Part shown: positions 1 through 13,425 of the stretch, in pieces
Numbering within the stretch: the stretch's first letter is position 1
How the letters are laid out: each line of letters begins with the position of its first letter
Source of the DNA: Takashimella koratensis
Taxonomy: Eukaryota > Basidiomycota > Tremellomycetes > Trichosporonales > Tetragoniomycetaceae
Assembly: GCA_003116875.1 (NCBI GenBank)
Contig: BCKT01000001.1
Span: forward strand, 1,545,486-1,609,485
Direction of reading: 5' to 3'
Length of the DNA stretch: 64,000 bases
Notes under the pieces: model-generated
The model's input: only the letters and a program-made list of their open reading frames with translations
Database searches by the model: none
Told to the model about the DNA's origin: nothing
Made by a program: the position numbers and the translations under genes

Positions 1-1689
1 CCTCTACTTGCTCCTCAGACCCTCGTCGGATTCCTCCATCCTCTCACAACAATCACCTCTCCGTTACAACCAACCTTTGCCAACACTCACCAATCTCAAT
101 CTCGCGGTCAAACCTTCCCGGTCTTCGAAGTGCCGGGTCAATACTATTCGGCCGATTCGTCGCTGCAACGACCAACACCTTCTCCCCTTGATCCGCGCTC
201 ATCCCATCCATCAGCGTCAACAGCATCGCCACCACTCTCCTCTCTACTTCCCCACCTTCCCCTCCATCTCTTCTCGGACACAGTGCGTCTACTTCATCCA
301 GTACCACAATGCACGGACTCCTTTTCCTCGCATGTTCAAAGACGCCTCTGAGCCTTTCCTCTGTCTCGCCATGGTACGCCGAACTGAGCTCGGGCCCATT
401 CACAACGATACAGCTACAACCAGGTGTGGCCGAAGCGATGGCTCGAGCGAGAGCGGTCTTGCCTGTCCCCGGGGGACCATGCAGGAGGATCCCACGAGGA
501 GGAACGAGGTTGAATCGAGTGTAGAGTTCAGGTTGGAGAAGTGGGAGTTCAAGTAGCGTTCGAATTTGAGTGATTTGGGAGTCCATACCGCCAAGAAGAG
601 AGTAAGAGGCAGGGGAAGGGTCAGAGGGAGTAAAGAGGTTGATATATGATGGGACAGGGTCGTGACTCGTTGTTGTAGGCTTGGTTTGAGCCAAGGTCTT
701 GGAAGAGGTGGGGCCGGGGGTAGGAGCAGAGGCGGAGGTAGCGTCGGAATCGGTGGAGAGAATGATCTTGGTACGCCAGTCCATCTCGTAGATCGCCGCG
801 TCGAGGCTGAGACAATTAACACCGTCGGCTAGGTCACGGACGGCCTTGGTAGATATTTGGAAAGAAGTGATGGCGTAGTCGGACCCGTTGGAGAGAGAGA
901 GTCTGTGCGCGGCGGAGATGTACTTCGATCCGACTGCAGTGGGATCAGTATTCGTTAGGACCAAGCTGTGTGGTGGGTAGGTGGCAACGAGAAGTTGAGA
1001 GAAGCAGGCAGCTGGGAAAGGGAAAGGGAATGCAGAGGTGAAGTTGGAATTCTACACAAAACTCACCAAGAGACTCTTTCACCGCCGCCCGAACCCACTC
1101 TGACTCCCGCTTGGCCCCTTCATTTTCCCCACTTTTTTTTGCCTCAGAACCGACCGGTCCCACGAGCTCCACCGAAACGCTCTTGAGGACCCCGCTCGTG
1201 TGCTTGTCAGGGAGATATTTACGAAGCTCGACGTCGCTTGTTTCGCCGAGGTTGGATACGTGGATCGGACTGAGAACGATGACTAGGTGTGGCAATAGTT
1301 CAGATGAGGGTTAGTTGTGACATTTGAATCAGTGAAGTCCGAGTTAGATAAGAAGGTGGATAAGAGTAGAGGGAAGAGCGAAGTTACTTACCGTCATCTT
1401 CGAGGCCTGCTCGAGGCCACAGCTGAACGACAACGACTCGCGCTGCCTCACTTGCTGCCTCTGCAGTCTTAGAGGACGGAGGAGGTATCGAGGCCGATGG
1501 AGGTAAAGTCACTACGCCCCAATCACCAGCGACGAGCCGGTGCGTCCGCAACACGTCGGGAGAGAGGTAACCCCGCCGATTCAGTCGGGCATTCGAGGGA
1601 TCGTAAATTGTTGCGGACCCCGTTCCCGATCCCGAGGCGGTGGAAGGATCAGGAGAGAAGACGCGAAGGGGGATTGGATTGTGCGACAT
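1..1689 (-). CDS. AFG2: AFG2/Drg1-type AAA ATPase, 5' part (runs off the window)
   Basis: Hexameric AAA ATPase that in yeast strips shuttling factors from cytoplasmic pre-60S ribosomes. Three exons on the minus strand (1689-1392, 1282-1067, 933-91) join in frame to 452 residues. A fourth exon should begin near base 3, after the donor at 90. The N-domain is followed by the D1 ATPase: Walker A GPPGTGKT near residues 324-331, Walker B with DEVDAL near 385, then sensor 1 (ATNRP) and the arginine-finger region (RRPGRFDREIEIG). DEVDALCPRR followed by LLTLMDGM is typical of the AFG2/SPATA5 branch rather than CDC48. The D2 domain and C-terminus lie outside the window, so the gene is cut by the window edge, not broken. 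The start is the first ATG of exon 1 (MSHNPIPL). It is transcribed divergently from the CHFR-like gene. Family assignment is secure; exon 4 is not. Confidence 0.88.
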
Positions 1690-2351
1690 GGGTACTTATC
1701 CCAGGTCGACCTGTTGCTATGAATGTTGTGGACGGTTTTGTTGATTGCTTCTACAACCAAAGCTGGTATATTTTTCTACAGTCACGTGATTGGGCTCGTT
1801 GCCACGTGGAAGAATTCCCTGATTCCCTGGACCGGCTATCACCGTGGGAACGGGCCCAACGGGCCAGTGCAGATCTCTCTCCGCGGTCGGGATAGAGACC
1901 TTGGGGCAGTGAGGAAGGGGGGAGAACAGTGAATGCTTGCGTTGAGTTATGCGTGGCTAGTGAGAGGGGGAATGGGGTAGGTGAAGAGGTGAAGAGGTGG
2001 TTGAGTCAAGGGATTTGGAGAGAGAGGGAGATGGGTCGAAAGGTGACCGGTGGTAAGGGGTACGGTGGCGAATGGACGATTGAAGGGAGATAACGCTAGG
2101 GAGAGGGTCAAAGGAGGGGGGCCAGGTTTCGCCACTGTCACGCCAACAGACACAGACAAGAGCCTGGTCCCTTTCTGAATCTACGCAGATACTGTACACT
2201 CGCCATTGTCCTCGTCTCATCTCACTTCACCCTCACCACCACCCTCACCCCTCACCCCTCACCCCTCACCACCCCATCGTACACCACCGTCACCCCTCTT
2301 CACCTCTTCACCTCCCCTCTCACCTCCTCACCACCACCTCACCCACCTCCC
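1690..2351. promoter_or_regulatory. Divergent promoter region, AFG2 / CHFR-like gene
   Basis: 662 bases between two divergent start codons. Pyrimidine-rich CT/CAC tracts at about 2225-2345 precede the rightward gene, as expected for a fungal 5' leader. No clear TATA box or further gene is seen. Reading frames here are low-complexity shadows. Confidence 0.5.
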
Positions 2352-5300
2352 ATGTCCGCAACCGACCCGGGCCCTTCGGTCCCTTTCCCCACCCCTTCCT
2401 CTCCCTCCTTCTCCCAGCTTCCCGCCGACCTTCTCCCCCCTTCCTCGCCAACATCCACCAGCCCCACCCGGCCGCGAGAGGACGACGAGTACGCCGACTA
2501 CGATTCTTATCGCCGCTTTGATAACATGGGACCGAACGATATCGGCTCCGGCACCGGCACCAGCAACAGCAACGGCAACGGGATCGGGAACGGGAACGGA
2601 GAAGAAGGAAGTGAGACCACGCCGACACCGTCGAGGTCGCCTCGACCGACCAAGGTCCCGAGGATGTCAGAGACAGACACACCGGCCGCTCGGTCAGAGG
2701 ATTCGGACGTGGCCATGGCTGAGAGTGAGTAACCACCGTCCCCGCCGGGCTTTCGGCCACCCTTCCATCCTGTACCCTTTCGCACCGAAGCAGCCGCACC
2801 AGAGCTAGGATCTGAACCTTGCTGAATCTTGTTCAATCTTATTCAATCTTGTTTTTCCTAGGCGAAGATGGAGGTGAAGGGGAAGGAAACCATGCAATGT
2901 CTGCGCTGGAGGACGAGCTGCAGTGCGGAATGTGCTCGGCGGTCTTCATCAACGTGAGTCATGCATGAAGCATTGTGTCCCCACCTTTCTAACGATACCA
3001 GCCCGTGGTACTCGACGGTTGCGGACACGTTTTCTGCGGTAGCTGCGTAATGCTATGGATCAAGGTAAGTTGGCCTCGCGCCCTCCCATCCTCCATCCAC
3101 GCTCACAAACGCTGACCTGCCCAGTCCATGCCGCCGTACCCAACCTCCCTCGTTCCGGGTGACCCCGTTCCCAACCCCGTATCATGCCCGCACTGCCGCT
3201 ACTCCCCTATCAAACAGGCCAGCCCATCCCGCTTCGCCCGTACAATGGTCGACTTCCTCGTCGCTGCTTGCCCCCACGCCGCGAGGTCCGAGAGTGAGCG
3301 TAGACAAGCGGAAGAAGTTTACTCGACTGCCAACGGCAAGGTCATCACTGTGAGTGGGGATATACCCCTTCCTTGACCTGTATTCAGCTACGAGAACGAT
3401 AATAGCTAGTAGCTGACAGAAGCAGTTCCCGACACCCCCACCACCCCCGAGACCGCTCAACAACAGCGAATTCTGGAGACCATGCAAGTCCTGTTACCCC
3501 ACAGAAGAGGGTGCGTGGCGCTGTCCTGTGCCAGTGAGTCTCAGTTGAGAACCTATTGTTCGAGTAAAGCTGACGGACTCGAGCAGGTGCCGCGGTTCGA
3601 GGTGCCTGCGGAACGTGCGCTGTGTCTCCGCACAGATGGAATCTGTCCCGACGGGCATCGGCTCTGCGCCGCGTGGTAGGTCCAGCTGCCCACTTAAGCT
3701 GGATAGCTGACACCTTTGCAGTAACCGCTTGTCGCCCAACGAGAGCCCCACGAGCGCCAACTGTGCTCTTTGTGGGGAGGGATTTTGCGGCAACAAGGAC
3801 GTGAGCAGTGACTGAGCTGCCTTGCATGGATGACCAAAGCTGATCCACCGTGTTAGGCTCGAGGGTGCGAGTGCATGCCCCTCGCGCAGTGCCGGCCAGG
3901 ACCATGTTGGGAATCAATGCACATGGCCGTTGAAGAGTGCTCCAATGATTCTCTCGCCACTGCCTTCCGGTAAGCCCAGACCTTCTCTCCAAAGGCGCAT
4001 TCTCACCGGCGTCCAGGGACAACTGGGTCGAACTGGGGTATCTCGGCGACTACCTGAGCCAGGACCGAGATTCGACCGAGGTCGAAGCAGAGACTATCCT
4101 ACGCTCGATTGTCACTTGGCTCTCGTCACCTGAATCGGTCCAGTCCGGCGGACTGTTGGGAATGATGACTCGCGCAGAGAGCCATCTTCGCATCCGGCAC
4201 GCGTCGACCTCGGGAGACGTCCTGGCCCAGCCGAGATTCTTTGATAGTGGAGAAGAAGGAGAGACTCGGCCAATGGCGTTGGTGTGTGGCGGATGCGTGG
4301 ACGATGTCATGGGCGTAAGTTGCTGCATTGCCTTAACATATCGTCCAAGATTCGTGTTTGAGGCAAGACGACGATCGCGGCTTGTCGTGAAGATTATGGG
4401 AGAAAAGACAGGGCTGAACTGTTCTAGGCGGGGCTGTTCGAGTGGTGGATGCGGGAAATGAACAAGCCCGAGGTTCAGGCGAAACTGCCCGAGGCGATGA
4501 AGAACCGTACCAACTGCAAACACGGACGAAAGTGAGTACTGTCTTCATGGCGTTGGGTGAGAGTAGAGCTGACGTGACTAGGTGCCACAAGCAAGAGCTT
4601 GGCAATCACGCCAAGAAGTGTGAGTCCATTGGATGGAAGACTAGTGAGAAGAGTACATGGCTGACTCGGTACAGACAATCACATTTGCGAGCCGTTGCCC
4701 GCTGCCGAGGCGGATCAGATCGAGCAAGACGACTCGTTGCCTACGACTACGAACGGCGCTGCTATCCCTGTCGAACCGGCCACGTCGTCTCCCCCTCCCG
4801 AAGGCGACGACGACGAGAACGACGAGGACGAGGACGACGAAGATGACGACGACAACGAAGCTGAGAACGAGAACACCGCTGGACCCGAGGTTGTTCCCAG
4901 TGGCCGGACGTTTGCCGACGTCGGAGTCCAGTATGACGAGATTCTCGGCGAAGGGAAAATCATCTACGCGTCTAAATGTGTCCCGTCGCTTGGATCGGGA
5001 TCCGAGCCCCTCGCATACCCTCAGCCGGGGTTCAGCCAAGCAAACGGTACCAGCACCGGATACCAACCTTTACCTGGGTCTTTATTAATCCAGAACATCA
5101 ACTCCACTTCGGCCCACTCTCTCCGCCTTCCCGGAGCTTCCACTTCCAGTTCTACGCCATTGCTCCTCCCTCGTCCTGGCTCAAGAACAGGTTCGAGGCC
5201 CAGCTCCCCGCTGCGTGCATCGTCACCTACCGCTTTCTTAATCCGCACCAACGCCATCTCGGGAGGGGTCGGCGGAAACGGAAGCGGAAGTGGAGGTGGG

Positions 5301-5627
5301 AGTATCAGCGGGCTAGGGTCTGCGGGATACGCCCCAATCCCGAGGCCTGGGTCGCCGTTGGTTAGGGCCGGGTCTCCGACGGTTATACGAGCCGCACAGA
5401 CTCCGCCGCCACAGCCACTGGGGATGTCAATGCTCCTTGCGAACATCGATACGAATGCCCCGGGAGGGAGCGGCGATGAAGCGGGGAGTGCAGGGGCTGG
5501 GGTGATGGGTGCGAATGGACATGGGCACGGGCATGGGCACGGGCATGGGACACAGAGCAAGGGTGGACCGGTTGCAGTTGTGGAGACAATTGAAGTTGGG
5601 TCGTCCACGATACAGGTCGGGCTCTAG
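2352..5627 (+). CDS. CHFR-like RING / PBZ E3 ubiquitin ligase
   Basis: Predicted nuclear ubiquitin ligase. Twelve exons (2352-2724, 2862-2953, 3002-3064, 3125-3349, 3426-3533, 3587-3675, 3722-3800, 3857-3969, 4017-4314, 4428-4531, 4582-4619, 4675-5627) give 844 residues. A C3HC4 RING starts at the C-x2-C near residue 146, includes C-x-H-x2-C-x2-C and closes with CPHCR near 197-201. A cysteine-rich region follows. Near 510-533 is a PBZ-type zinc finger (C-x5-C-x7-H-x5-H, ending NHICEP) very like that of animal CHFR, which binds poly(ADP-ribose). An acidic stretch and a Ser/Gly/Pro-rich tail with a GH repeat end the protein. I see no FHA domain: the 124 residues before the RING are low-complexity, whereas CHFR carries FHA there. 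RING and PBZ are direct readings; the checkpoint role is inferred from the family. Confidence 0.82.
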
Positions 5628-7473
5628 GCAAGGGATTCTGTATGAGTAGTGGTGAGCTACCGATTCACGACAAGGACGATGATGTGTGTATACATACACC
5701 CATGATTGTGGAATATGATCGCTCTTCTCCCTTCGCTTCATGGTTTTGTTTCTGTATTCGCTGTATTATACGTAGAGTTGTGGAGTGGTGACTCTTTCGC
5801 CCGTCTCTTCCACGATTTGTTTCGAGGTGGGTTTGTTCATATTGTTTTGTGACTCTGATGAGAAAGCGGATCGGTCCATATTGATGATGGTTTGAATCGA
5901 GGACAGAGAACAGAGGGCGGGAGTTCAGATGTACTGTATGATACACCTTTGTATGCTGGGCACGGTTGGAGGGAGTCGTTCAAGTGAAATCATGACGAAA
6001 CGTCGATCTCTTTCCGCCACCTGCGCCCTCTTTCCTCGTACGCGGTGATCCGCAGTGAGAACTATCTCTCTGTCGTCTCTTTGTCCCTCGTCACCTGTTC
6101 CTGTCTGACTCCCTCCAACACCTACACTTCGCACCCCCTACCCCTCTCTCTCTCTCTCCTTGCTCGTCTCTTCCCTTCCTCCCCTCACACAGCGTCCTGA
6201 CTAGCATCTCCGAATTATATTGCTCCTAATTACTTTCCTTTGATTTCATTTTTTATTTTTTTAATTATATATTAATTTTCTACCTCGCTCGCTACTTGGC
6301 TGTTCCCCGACCCAGCCTTTATTCGTCGACGCCACTGGCTGGCTAGCCCTGGCATCACTCACTCACTCTCTGTCCAGCCAGCAGCAACGACCAGCATCAC
6401 ATCCATCCACTCGGTTCTCACATCTCGTCCCCTCTAGTCTCTATCCTCTCCCCACAACACCTTCGTTCATCGATTCACCTGTCCCAGGCGCAACGTTTCT
6501 TTGATAAAACATCGCGTAGCCGATACAAAAGGGGGTCTGTGCGTCTGTGAGTCCCTCCTCGCCATCGGCTTGCTTGACTCCATTGCACTTGTCTTGCCTT
6601 CGTCCCTATGACCATGCTCTTCCTTCATCGTCTTACTGACTCTTTCATTCTTTCTTCTTCTCCTATCCTGATACCCAAACCTCATTGTGCTGCCTCCTTT
6701 ACCTCCACGCCCGAAACACGCCGTTGTCAACGTGATTCGTGGTTGCATTGTTCTCCACAACGTATTTGATCGATGACGCCTCGCCGATCACTGCTCATTG
6801 TTTTCCATCTCACCCACCTAAAAAAAATAATCATCATCACCTCGGTCATCGCTTCGTTCAAACTTCTCCTCTCTCAAATCTCTCTCCACCTCTCCACCTC
6901 ATCTGCTTTCTACCCTTCCCCTTCATCGTGTTCATCCAGAAACACCGTCCAGTCCACCTGGTTGCTTCACCCCGACGCGACCCGTGCTCGGCCGCCGTTT
7001 TTGATTCAAAAAAGGGAGGAAGGGCGTCACCTACACCAACCTGGGAAAGTTTTGCGTGGATGGATTCGTGACGAGCTTTGAAACGCTCCTGTCGGTGAGT
7101 AACAATGCGCCTGGACCATCGACAAGAGTCAACGTCGAACCGTCTTCCCTCTTCCCTCTTCATTCCCTTGCACGCTGCCGCTATCTCGCCAACTCTTCCT
7201 CAAGCAATCGTACTCTTTCGGTTCTGTTCCTCTCTCCCGTTGCTAACACCTTCCAGCCCGTGGCTCATCGTAGCAGCGCGCTACTCCTCGCTCTGTTGCG
7301 ACCCCACTTCCGTGTCTTTCTTCACCTTACTCGAATTGATTCCTCGATTTACTTCAGCGCCAAGCTCGATCCGGGGCTGAGCGGCTGAAGCCCTCCCATC
7401 TCTCTCTTCCCACTCTCATCTCTCTCCTCCTTGAACCTTCCCAACCATCGCCTCTACCTCTACACCTAGCGCG
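5628..7473. other. Intergenic region and leader of the next gene
   Basis: 1.85 kb without a supported gene. The first part is the 3' flank of the CHFR-like gene. An AT-rich patch lies at about 6225-6285 in otherwise CT-rich DNA and may mark the promoter of the rightward gene at 7474. The rest is pyrimidine-rich leader-like sequence. Confidence 0.5.
7095..7256 (+). other. Probable 5'-leader intron
   Basis: A full set of splice signals lies upstream of the ATG at 7474: donor GTGAGT at 7095, branch-like GCTAAC near 7242 and acceptor TTCCAG ending at 7256. The reading frames around it are not convincing coding sequence, so it is best read as an intron in the untranslated leader. Confidence 0.5.
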
Positions 7474-10400
7474 ATGTCTGCGACGTCTCCGCCGCAACCG
7501 CCGAAGAAGGGGGGCTTCTTCCGTCGCCTCTCCCTCTCCGCAAGCGCGAGCGCCAACGTCAATCGGGCGTCGGTCGTGCCGTCCCAACCCCACCCTCATC
7601 CCCAGCCCCACGCGAACGGAACCAGCTCGCCCGCGCCGCCACCGTTACCCCATGCCCGATCGAGCCGGGCGGTGTCTGGTCCCGCGCTGCTTCGGAGGGA
7701 CAAGACTGATAACGGAACGCTCGCAGGTCCAGCATACGAGTCGCTCCCTCCTTCTCACCCGCCATTACCTCCTCTCCCGGCGCAGCTGCCGGCGCAGACA
7801 AAGTCCAACCCGTCGCTCGCACAGGACTACGGACTGCTTCAACACCAACAACTGGGTAAGGGACAACATCCGCAACCCCAGCAACCGCCGATGCCAGCGA
7901 ACCGGCTGAGAAAGGCGTCACGAGATAAAGCGTTTGAGAGGGACAGCCATACACCTCCGCAGGTATCGACCAACATCAATATCTCCCCTCTCATGTCACA
8001 TACGACTCGATCACCACCTCCCAATATCCCTTCCCTCCCGTCTCCTCCACCTGCTGTCCCCCCTCTCCCCGCGCTCGCACACCAATCCAGCTTCAACCCC
8101 TCAACACCGACTACAAGCCGGCCAGCGTCGACCGCGGCACCTGGATCCTACACGCCTAGACAAGTATCACAGCGGAACCCCATCGCACCGATGCTCGCGT
8201 CCCCGCCAACGTCCCCGCCTTTGGCAGACTACGAGGTCCCATCAATGCCGACAGCGGTGACGATGGACGGCGGGCGGTTCCCGACTCCAGCGCATTCGTC
8301 GGCACAGTCGTATTCGAGACCGCCTTTGCTGGGGATGGAGCTTCCAGCAAGAACATCGTCAGCTGCCGCGGCCGCTCGCGTGAACGGAGAATCTCGTAGG
8401 CAGTCGACACGTGAGTCATAAACAGCCTTGTCCATCACCTTTTTGCTGCTTCTTTTGACGACCGTCTCCATTCGATACACCTGTTAACACCTACCAGTCC
8501 CACCAGGCGCTGCACCGACGTTTGAGATCATCGCCTCGTCGTCTGGTCGACGCCAACCCCAGTCTCCACCAGCAGCACAAACCTCACTCCCATCCCCTCC
8601 ACCTGTAATGCCTGCTCTGCCGCGACTCGCATCCCAGCGCGCCTCGCTCCCGACTTCCACCAGCTACGGACGCTTCGACGACGCCGACCTCCCAACGGGC
8701 AGCAGTAGTGCAGGTCCACCTGCTCAGCCTTTCCCAGATACCTTCCCGACCCTCCCGAGCGGTGCTCAGGCTCCTGTCATTCCTCCTTTAGCCGCGGTCG
8801 CACCCTCGCCAAACGCCCAAGCTCGAGCCGGCGTGAGCTCGAGTACGCGAAGATCGTCGTCCCAGAACCGAGGGCAAAGGGCCGTCGTCTCCACCCCGGA
8901 GGTGAAACGGCAGTCGAGCCAAGTGCTCGTCGAGACCCTCGACGGGGATTCCAATCTCGGACACAAGTCGTCTTCACCATCACTACTAAGAGGCAGCTCC
9001 CCGCCATCTAGCTTCGTCGCGCCGTCACCTACAGGTGCAAGAAGCACGGATATCCCTTTCCCAACCCGCCAATCGATGGCCTCACCACCACCGTTGACTC
9101 CAGAGAAACGAAGAGATTCTGCAATGTTCAACAATATTCAACAGGCGCAGCAGACCCGGACCCCGCCGTCGGCACGGACAAGCATGGCAGAAGGAGCCAA
9201 ACCATTTCCACAGATATCCCCAACAACATCTCGTCCAGAACGCCGCTTGTCGCGACCTTTACCCCGCCCACCATCCCAGCTCGGTCCTGTTCAGACTCCC
9301 CCACGGCCGTCGGTCACGACTGGGGTTCAGGCAAACACGCAACACCAGGGCTCGCCACAGACGTCGACGGCGACGCCGCGCAAGTCGATCTCACCGACCA
9401 CGTCGAGGGCGACGATGCATGTGATCGCAAGCAGCAATGGGATGGGGCGCCGCGACTCGGCATTCTCAGTCACGTCGACCGACTCACGAGGCAATGCTGC
9501 CAGTCCCGCACCAGCGGGATCGCCTGCTCCAGTCCCGGGACAGAATGCCACGGGACCCATACTTTTCACCCAGACCCAATCGGCTCAACCATCTTCGTCA
9601 CCGTCGGCGTTCCTCCCTCCAAAGCCCGAGAAGAGTAAACGGAGATCGATGAGTCCCATGCGGCCCAAGATCATCATCCCGAACAGCAACGCCATCCCCT
9701 CGGTCGTGGCCACGCAACCGACTCCATCAAAGCCCAAATCCATTGCCACGGCGCCACCGCCTACACAGCCACAATCAATCGGCGCAGTACAGCCAGGAGC
9801 AGCTGGTGGCATCCCAGGATCGGTGGCCATGTCTGACCCCTTCATGACCAAGAGTAATGGTGAAAACGTCGTCTCCTTAGACCTCGATTTTGATTTCCCA
9901 AACTCGCCTTCACTCGTGCCCCTAGTGGACCCGCGGAGCCTGACGGACAAACGGCAGTCAGCGTCGTCGTCTTCAACATCGGCGATGGGGATGTCGACAT
10001 CGACGTCGAATCGTCAAATGTCGGTGGAGTCGGAGAGCTACGAGTCGGCGCGAGGGTCCAGCCCGACAGCGGGGCAGCAGTACCACCAACAACAGTACCC
10101 GCAGCAGCAACCGCCTCCCCAACCACAATGGCCACGGCGAAGCACGTCGACAAAGCCCGGCGTCAACGGGCTGTCCCCCCTCCTCCCTTCTCCCATGTCC
10201 AACACCAACACCAACGGTCAACTGTCTCCCGTCCTCAGCTCGACACAGCTCCCGCCCCGTGTCTCGTCGGCACAGGGTCGTCGTGTCGCTTCGTCCCCAC
10301 TTGCCAGCCCCGTTTTCTCCTCTCCTGGGCAGATGAGCGGTACCACACACACCCTGTTCCAAGCGTATTCACCACAACAACCTACAGCCCCGCTTCAGGC

Positions 10401-12802
10401 TCGCGCAGCGTCGGCGTCATTTCCTTCCCCATCATCATCGAGGCCCGTCTCACAGTCAAACCAGGGCGCGCGAATCGGACTGGGTATTGAGAGTCTGGGG
10501 GGAACTAGCGCTTCCGGAAGCGCTACCAATAGCCGCCGGGGCAGCCTCGCCGCCGACGTCGCTATCCGTCAATCGACTCTTCCTTCCTCTGGGATCCACC
10601 CAAACCTCTTACGCCCACCACGACGTCGCCCAGCCCACCTCTCGTTGCGTTTCTTGCTCGGTGAACCGGCAGTGGCTAATTCGTTGTTGCCGAATATGTC
10701 AATCAATATGTTCCTTAACTTGCTAGGGTCGGACGACGCGCTAAGGAAGGTGTTGACGGGTGATATGATTGGGAGATGGGTGTTCAAAGAGTGGGGGATC
10801 ATTTGGGATCCAGAGAGGTCCAGGAGCCGGCCTGGGTTGACTGTCTGGGAGGGATTTCGTAAGTAGAGAGATTCCCATCTGTACTAGTGATCAGAGACGA
10901 GGAGCTGACTGACACTTTCCACAGTCGAGTCACTGCTCCACGACCCTGCGGTATACTGCACCTACCCGCCGCAGTACCACTCGTTGCTACAGCACCTCAG
11001 CCTGTCCCACACCCTCATCGTCCTTCACCTCCGGGGTCTACCACCGTCCTCGTTCCCGTACTCTGCGCCTCCTCCATTCGACGACGAGCTTGGCCTCCCG
11101 CCTGCTCTCTCCAGCTCAGTCGGAAGCTTCTCTGGCGGTCTCCGTTCGCGGTCACGTATGGGTAGCGCGGCTGGTTCCGACGCCGGGAGTATTGCTCAAG
11201 GAAGTGTCGCTTCTGGCAAGATGCCGCGCCAAGAACGAGTAGTCGAGATCATCATGCCTGAACCCCTGGCGCCACAGACCAAAGTTGAGTCGAGTGGGCC
11301 TTCCGAGGAACTTGTGTCCGACGTCTCAGGTGGAGGAGTGACTGGGGCGTTGCGAAAAGTCCGACGACGAGGGTCAGTCAGTTCGATGACTTCCACGACA
11401 TCATCGTTTGCTTTTGGACGACGACGAGCGAATAGTACCGCTTCTGCGATCCGGGCGGACCTCGCGACGACAGTGGCGGGTCCTGCGGCGCAACACGGTG
11501 CCGCGCTCATGTTGCAGGGGAAACAAGACCTCCCGCCGGTCAGTTACCCTTCGGCCAAGCGATACGGGTTCCGCCGTCACGGCGGGGACTCGATTCCTAT
11601 CCCCCGATCGCGGACTTCCTCTGAATCCGGCCGACCAGGATCCATCATGAGTGTTCAGAGCAGTCCGTCAATGTCGCATCACCCTCGGATGTCGGCGTCT
11701 TACTCTCGCAGTTCGATGGGGATCGACCGTTACTCGTTTGCAGTTGACCGAAATGCCCCGCCTGTTCCCGGCTTACCTCCACATTTGCCTGTGCCCCCGA
11801 CTATCGGATCAGCAGGCGGCCACCGCGCGAGCTTTGCGTCGAGCGAAGCTGGTCGTTCTTCTCGCCGCTCTGACCAAGGCGGAGGGGGTAACTCCCCGAT
11901 CGGGAGGCGGTGGGGTGAACACTCGCCCAATCACTCAGCGAGGGATTTGGTTATTGGTGGACAACAGCAACGGCCCGAACCTGCTTTCGATAGACCGCCG
12001 CCGTATACCCTAGGCAGAGCACCGATTTTGAGAGTTTTCGTGCCCACGGGGAACGAGAAGGTGCCCAAGTGGCCGTCCAAGGAAGGAGCGGCAGCGTGTT
12101 GGCATCAGCTAGAGAAGTGCGGGGCGTCTAAGCGGCTTAAATTGGGTGACCTTGTGGTGAGTTGGAGGTGGAAAAGGATTATGCCTCTGCGTAACGTGGT
12201 AGCGGCTTCTGAATAGTATCCTGGATTTGTAGATGAAAGTTGCTGACTATTGGGTTTTCTTTCATAACCAGGTGAACACGGCATTACGACACCCTACGAA
12301 CACTGAGCATGTTCTCGTTTTTGTCCCATTCGTTAAACATCTTCTCGTGCCGTTGCAATACACCCACAGTCTCACCGGTCACCTTCCTCACTACGTTGAC
12401 GGACTTTCTCTACCACCATCCTACTACTACCCTTTCCTTCCTGCTCCTCAGATCATCTACCTCGACTTGTCACCCTTTGCATCGCGATCGATCGGGTCTA
12501 TCCGGCTCGCTTACGATAGGCGGGACGTGACGGTGGCCTCGGGGGCCCGGCTCAGTGCGAAACGGTACCTCCACGTCGCGGGGTTGGAGGTTCGACCGGG
12601 GGACAGGGTTGCCGAAGGTTGGGCAGGGATGGTAAGCCTAGAGGCAGAGGGAACGGCAGAAGGGAAAGCGGATATAGAGGCCAGGTTGGGATGGGGAGAT
12701 CCAGCAAAGGCAGTGATGGGACCGTGGGAGGTGGTTAGGGAAAAGTCCATGTTGGGGACCGTTTGGTTGAGGTTGATCAAGGAGCAACCGGGTAGGGGGT
12801 AG
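7474..12802 (+). CDS. Large, mostly disordered hypothetical protein with a conserved-looking C-terminal part
   Basis: Four exons (7474-8410, 8498-10858, 10925-12156, 12233-12802) join to 1699 residues. About the first 1000 residues are rich in Pro, Ser, Gln and Thr with short basic and SP/TP-type patches, as in scaffold or regulatory proteins with many phosphorylation sites. Order appears from about base 10610: hydrophobic, Trp-containing sequence runs across the second intron (residues around SINMFLNLLGSD to HTLIVLHLRG). After another disordered stretch, a compact C-terminal region spans the last exon (about 11990-12802) with several aromatic and beta-strand-like runs. I do not recognise a family. 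The final intron could alternatively end at the CAG before 12273, which would remove 13 residues in frame. The ATG follows a CT-rich leader. It converges on the PIG-F gene. Confidence 0.75.
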
Positions 12803-13425
12803 GGATAGAGGCGGGGAGGAAGGAGGTATGAGAAAGGAGGTGGTGGTGGTGGTGGTGGTGGATATGGAGGACGTTACTCGTTGATCGAGGAGTGGAAAAT
12901 GTGAAGCTAGGTGGTATCGGACAGTGTCTTGACAGTCTAGGTTGAGATCATTGTCGGTACCATCCCGTCTCTTCTCTCTTTCTCGCCATCGTTTCCCCTC
13001 CTCTCACCTTTTCGCTTTTCACTTCTCGCATCAACGTTTCATTCATACTCTTTTTTTCTTTCTCTAACGCAAAACATAAACATGAAGATTCGGAAACGGA
13101 ACCCAAACGACGCATATATAGCCCAACTAGCTTCTACCCAAGCAGTTTTGTTTTTTTCTTCTCGCATTGATACAGCCAATTCACAAAGACAAAACACTCA
13201 TGCAATGATCATCCACATCTACATTCTCATTCAGTTTTCCCACATGATCTTAACATCTCAATGGAAGACGAGGGCGGGACGGGGTTCACTTGACTTTATT
13301 TGTTGTTGGTATCATTGCAAATTGCAATTCGTGACATTTGCGTCAAGTCTATCAAACTTCTTCCCACTTCTTCGAGATCTACCTACCATCGCTTTCATCT
13401 TCATCATGAGACCAAAGACCAAGAC
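12803..13425. repeat. Convergent 3' region with a GGT trinucleotide run (about 12839-12861)
   Basis: 623 bases between the stops of two convergent genes. It holds a run of about eight GGT units just after the upstream gene and AT-rich sequence suited to 3' ends. A 158-codon frame at 13082-13558 overlaps the end of the PIG-F gene on the other strand and is not supported. Confidence 0.55.
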
